Shown here piece after piece: positions 62,992 to 64,000 of a stretch of DNA of 64,000 nucleotides (the stretch's first letter is position 1; each line of letters begins with the position of its first letter). The translations under genes were made by a program, and so were the position numbers. Source of the stretch: Saccharomonospora xinjiangensis XJ-54. GTDB taxonomy: Bacteria; Actinomycetota; Actinomycetes; Mycobacteriales; Pseudonocardiaceae. The notes beneath the pieces were generated by a model. It had not been told where the DNA came from. It did no database searches and saw only the letters and a program-made list of their open reading frames with translations. The stretch covers positions 4,255,482-4,319,481 of the forward strand of contig NZ_JH636049.1 in assembly GCF_000258175.1 (NCBI RefSeq). Reading direction: 5' to 3'.

Positions 62992-63093
62992 GCCGGGCAG
63001 CCTACCGGCCACGCGAGGAGGCGGTGGCGGGCGAGAACGTCTCACCGTCGCGGGCCGCGCATCGGCCGCCGGTACCACCTGACGCGGCCGGCC

Positions 63094-63555
63094 TCAGTCG
63101 CCCCGGAAGTCGTGTTGCCGCCACGCCTCGTACACCGCGATCGAGGCCGTGTTCGTGAGGTTCAGCGATCGCGAACTCGGCAGCATCGGCAGCCGCACCC
63201 TGTCGGTGATCCGCTCGTCGTCCAGCACGTCGTCGGGCAGCCCCACCGACTCGGGCCCGAACAGCAGCACGTCGCCCCCGGCGTAGGCGACGTCGGTGTG
63301 CCGTCGCATCGCCCTGGTCGTGAAGGCGTACACGTGTGCGGGGTCCAGCGCCTCCCACGCGGCGGCGAGGTCACGATGCACCCTGACGTGCGCGAGATCG
63401 TGGTAGTCAAGACCCGCGCGACGGAGATAACGGTCCTCCAGCGAGAAACCGAGTGGCTCGATCAGGTGAAGTTCGCACCCGGTGTTGGCAGCCAGCCGGA
63501 TCGCGTTACCGGTGTTGCCTGGGATCTCGGGATGGAAGAACACGATCCGGAACAC
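63094..63555 (-). CDS. trmL: tRNA (cytidine/uridine-34 2'-O)-methyltransferase TrmL
   Basis: A 153-aa SPOUT methyltransferase that methylates the wobble ribose of certain leucine tRNAs. PEIPGNTGNAIRLAANTG, LLFGPESVGLPDDVL and LPSSRSLNLTNTASIAVYEAWRQ are the SpoU motifs forming the SAM knot. The start is GTG 63555. It is divergent from fabG, 153 bp apart. Confidence 0.93.
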   Translation of the reverse strand: MFRIVFFHPEIPGNTGNAIRLAANTGCELHLIEPLGFSLEDRYLRRAGLDYHDLAHVRVHRDLAAAWEALDPAHVYAFTTRAMRRHTDVAYAGGDVLLFGPESVGLPDDVLDDERITDRVRLPMLPSSRSLNLTNTASIAVYEAWRQHDFRGD

Positions 63556-63657
63556 GGCGCCGATTCTCCCGCGCCGCCGTCGCGAACCCCGCGCGGGGTG
63601 CCGCGGCTCCGGCGCGCCGGTGCCGGTCCCTGCCGCAGCGTGACGAGGCGGAGCGGA

Positions 63658-64000
<343 letters not shown>

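Overview
The window is about 70 percent G+C, uses GTG and even TTG starts freely, and carries actinobacterial marker genes: the ergothioneine genes egtABCD, a GarA-type FHA protein, FtsR- and McdR-like MerR regulators, a long aconitase, and a MoxR/DUF58/VWA block leading into fabG. This gene mix suggests a filamentous actinomycete, most likely Pseudonocardiaceae (Saccharomonospora or Amycolatopsis-like). That placement is inferred from gene content, not computed. No rRNA, tRNA, CRISPR array, insertion sequence or prophage was recognised, and the window reads as ordinary chromosome.

Layout. 1-11 kb: a DUF4389 membrane protein cut by the left edge; a divergent ArsR/MFS pair with two palindromic operators; two divergent P-type ATPases (a P2 type and a P1B-5 type with a C-terminal hemerythrin domain); a START-like protein with a universal stress protein; an AlkZ-like winged-helix protein; and a lone ferredoxin. 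11.5-18.4 kb: an alpha/beta hydrolase, then a complete cellobiose-uptake operon (cebE-cebF-cebG-bglC-cebR) preceded by two perfect TGGGAGCGCTCCCA operators. 18.4-21 kb: a ROK repressor divergent from xylA, with two matching operators bracketing the xylA promoter. 21-24 kb: a GPH-type permease translationally coupled to a PLP-dependent decarboxylase. 24-27.5 kb: a WYL regulator divergent from a DrrC-like (class III) UvrA. 27.6-32 kb: siroheme synthase, a frameshifted enoyl-CoA hydratase and an acyl-CoA synthetase.

32-37 kb is a block syntenic with mycobacterial Rv1822-Rv1830: a CDP-alcohol phosphatidyltransferase, gcvH, garA, ftsR, a bifunctional nuclease and a McdR-like MerR, with a TetR gene inserted. 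37-41 kb: a TetR/FAD-monooxygenase operon and a TrkH/TrkA potassium uptake pair. 41-47 kb, mostly minus strand: a truncated solute-binding-like protein, a glycosylase-like protein, two CBS/CorC membrane proteins, an AcnR-like TetR and a Glu/Leu dehydrogenase facing a LysR. 48-53 kb: egtA-egtB-egtC-egtD, all overlapping or nearly so, convergent with a TSUP anion transporter. 53.5-64 kb corresponds in part to mycobacterial Rv1475c-Rv1483: aconitase, membrane proteins, a MobA-like gene, moxR-DUF58-VWA, cutA and trmL on the other strand, and the start of fabG.

The genes fit a soil saprophyte that takes up plant cello-oligosaccharides and xylose under local repressors and handles metal, redox and stress loads. 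The main points of interest are regulatory: paired operators in nearly every divergent region, an AcnR-like regulator separated from acn but keeping an AcnR-type site, a GarA homologue lacking the first of its two phospho-acceptor threonines, a one-base frameshift in a crotonase, and short tandem repeats of 9, 12 and 21 bp that keep reading frame.
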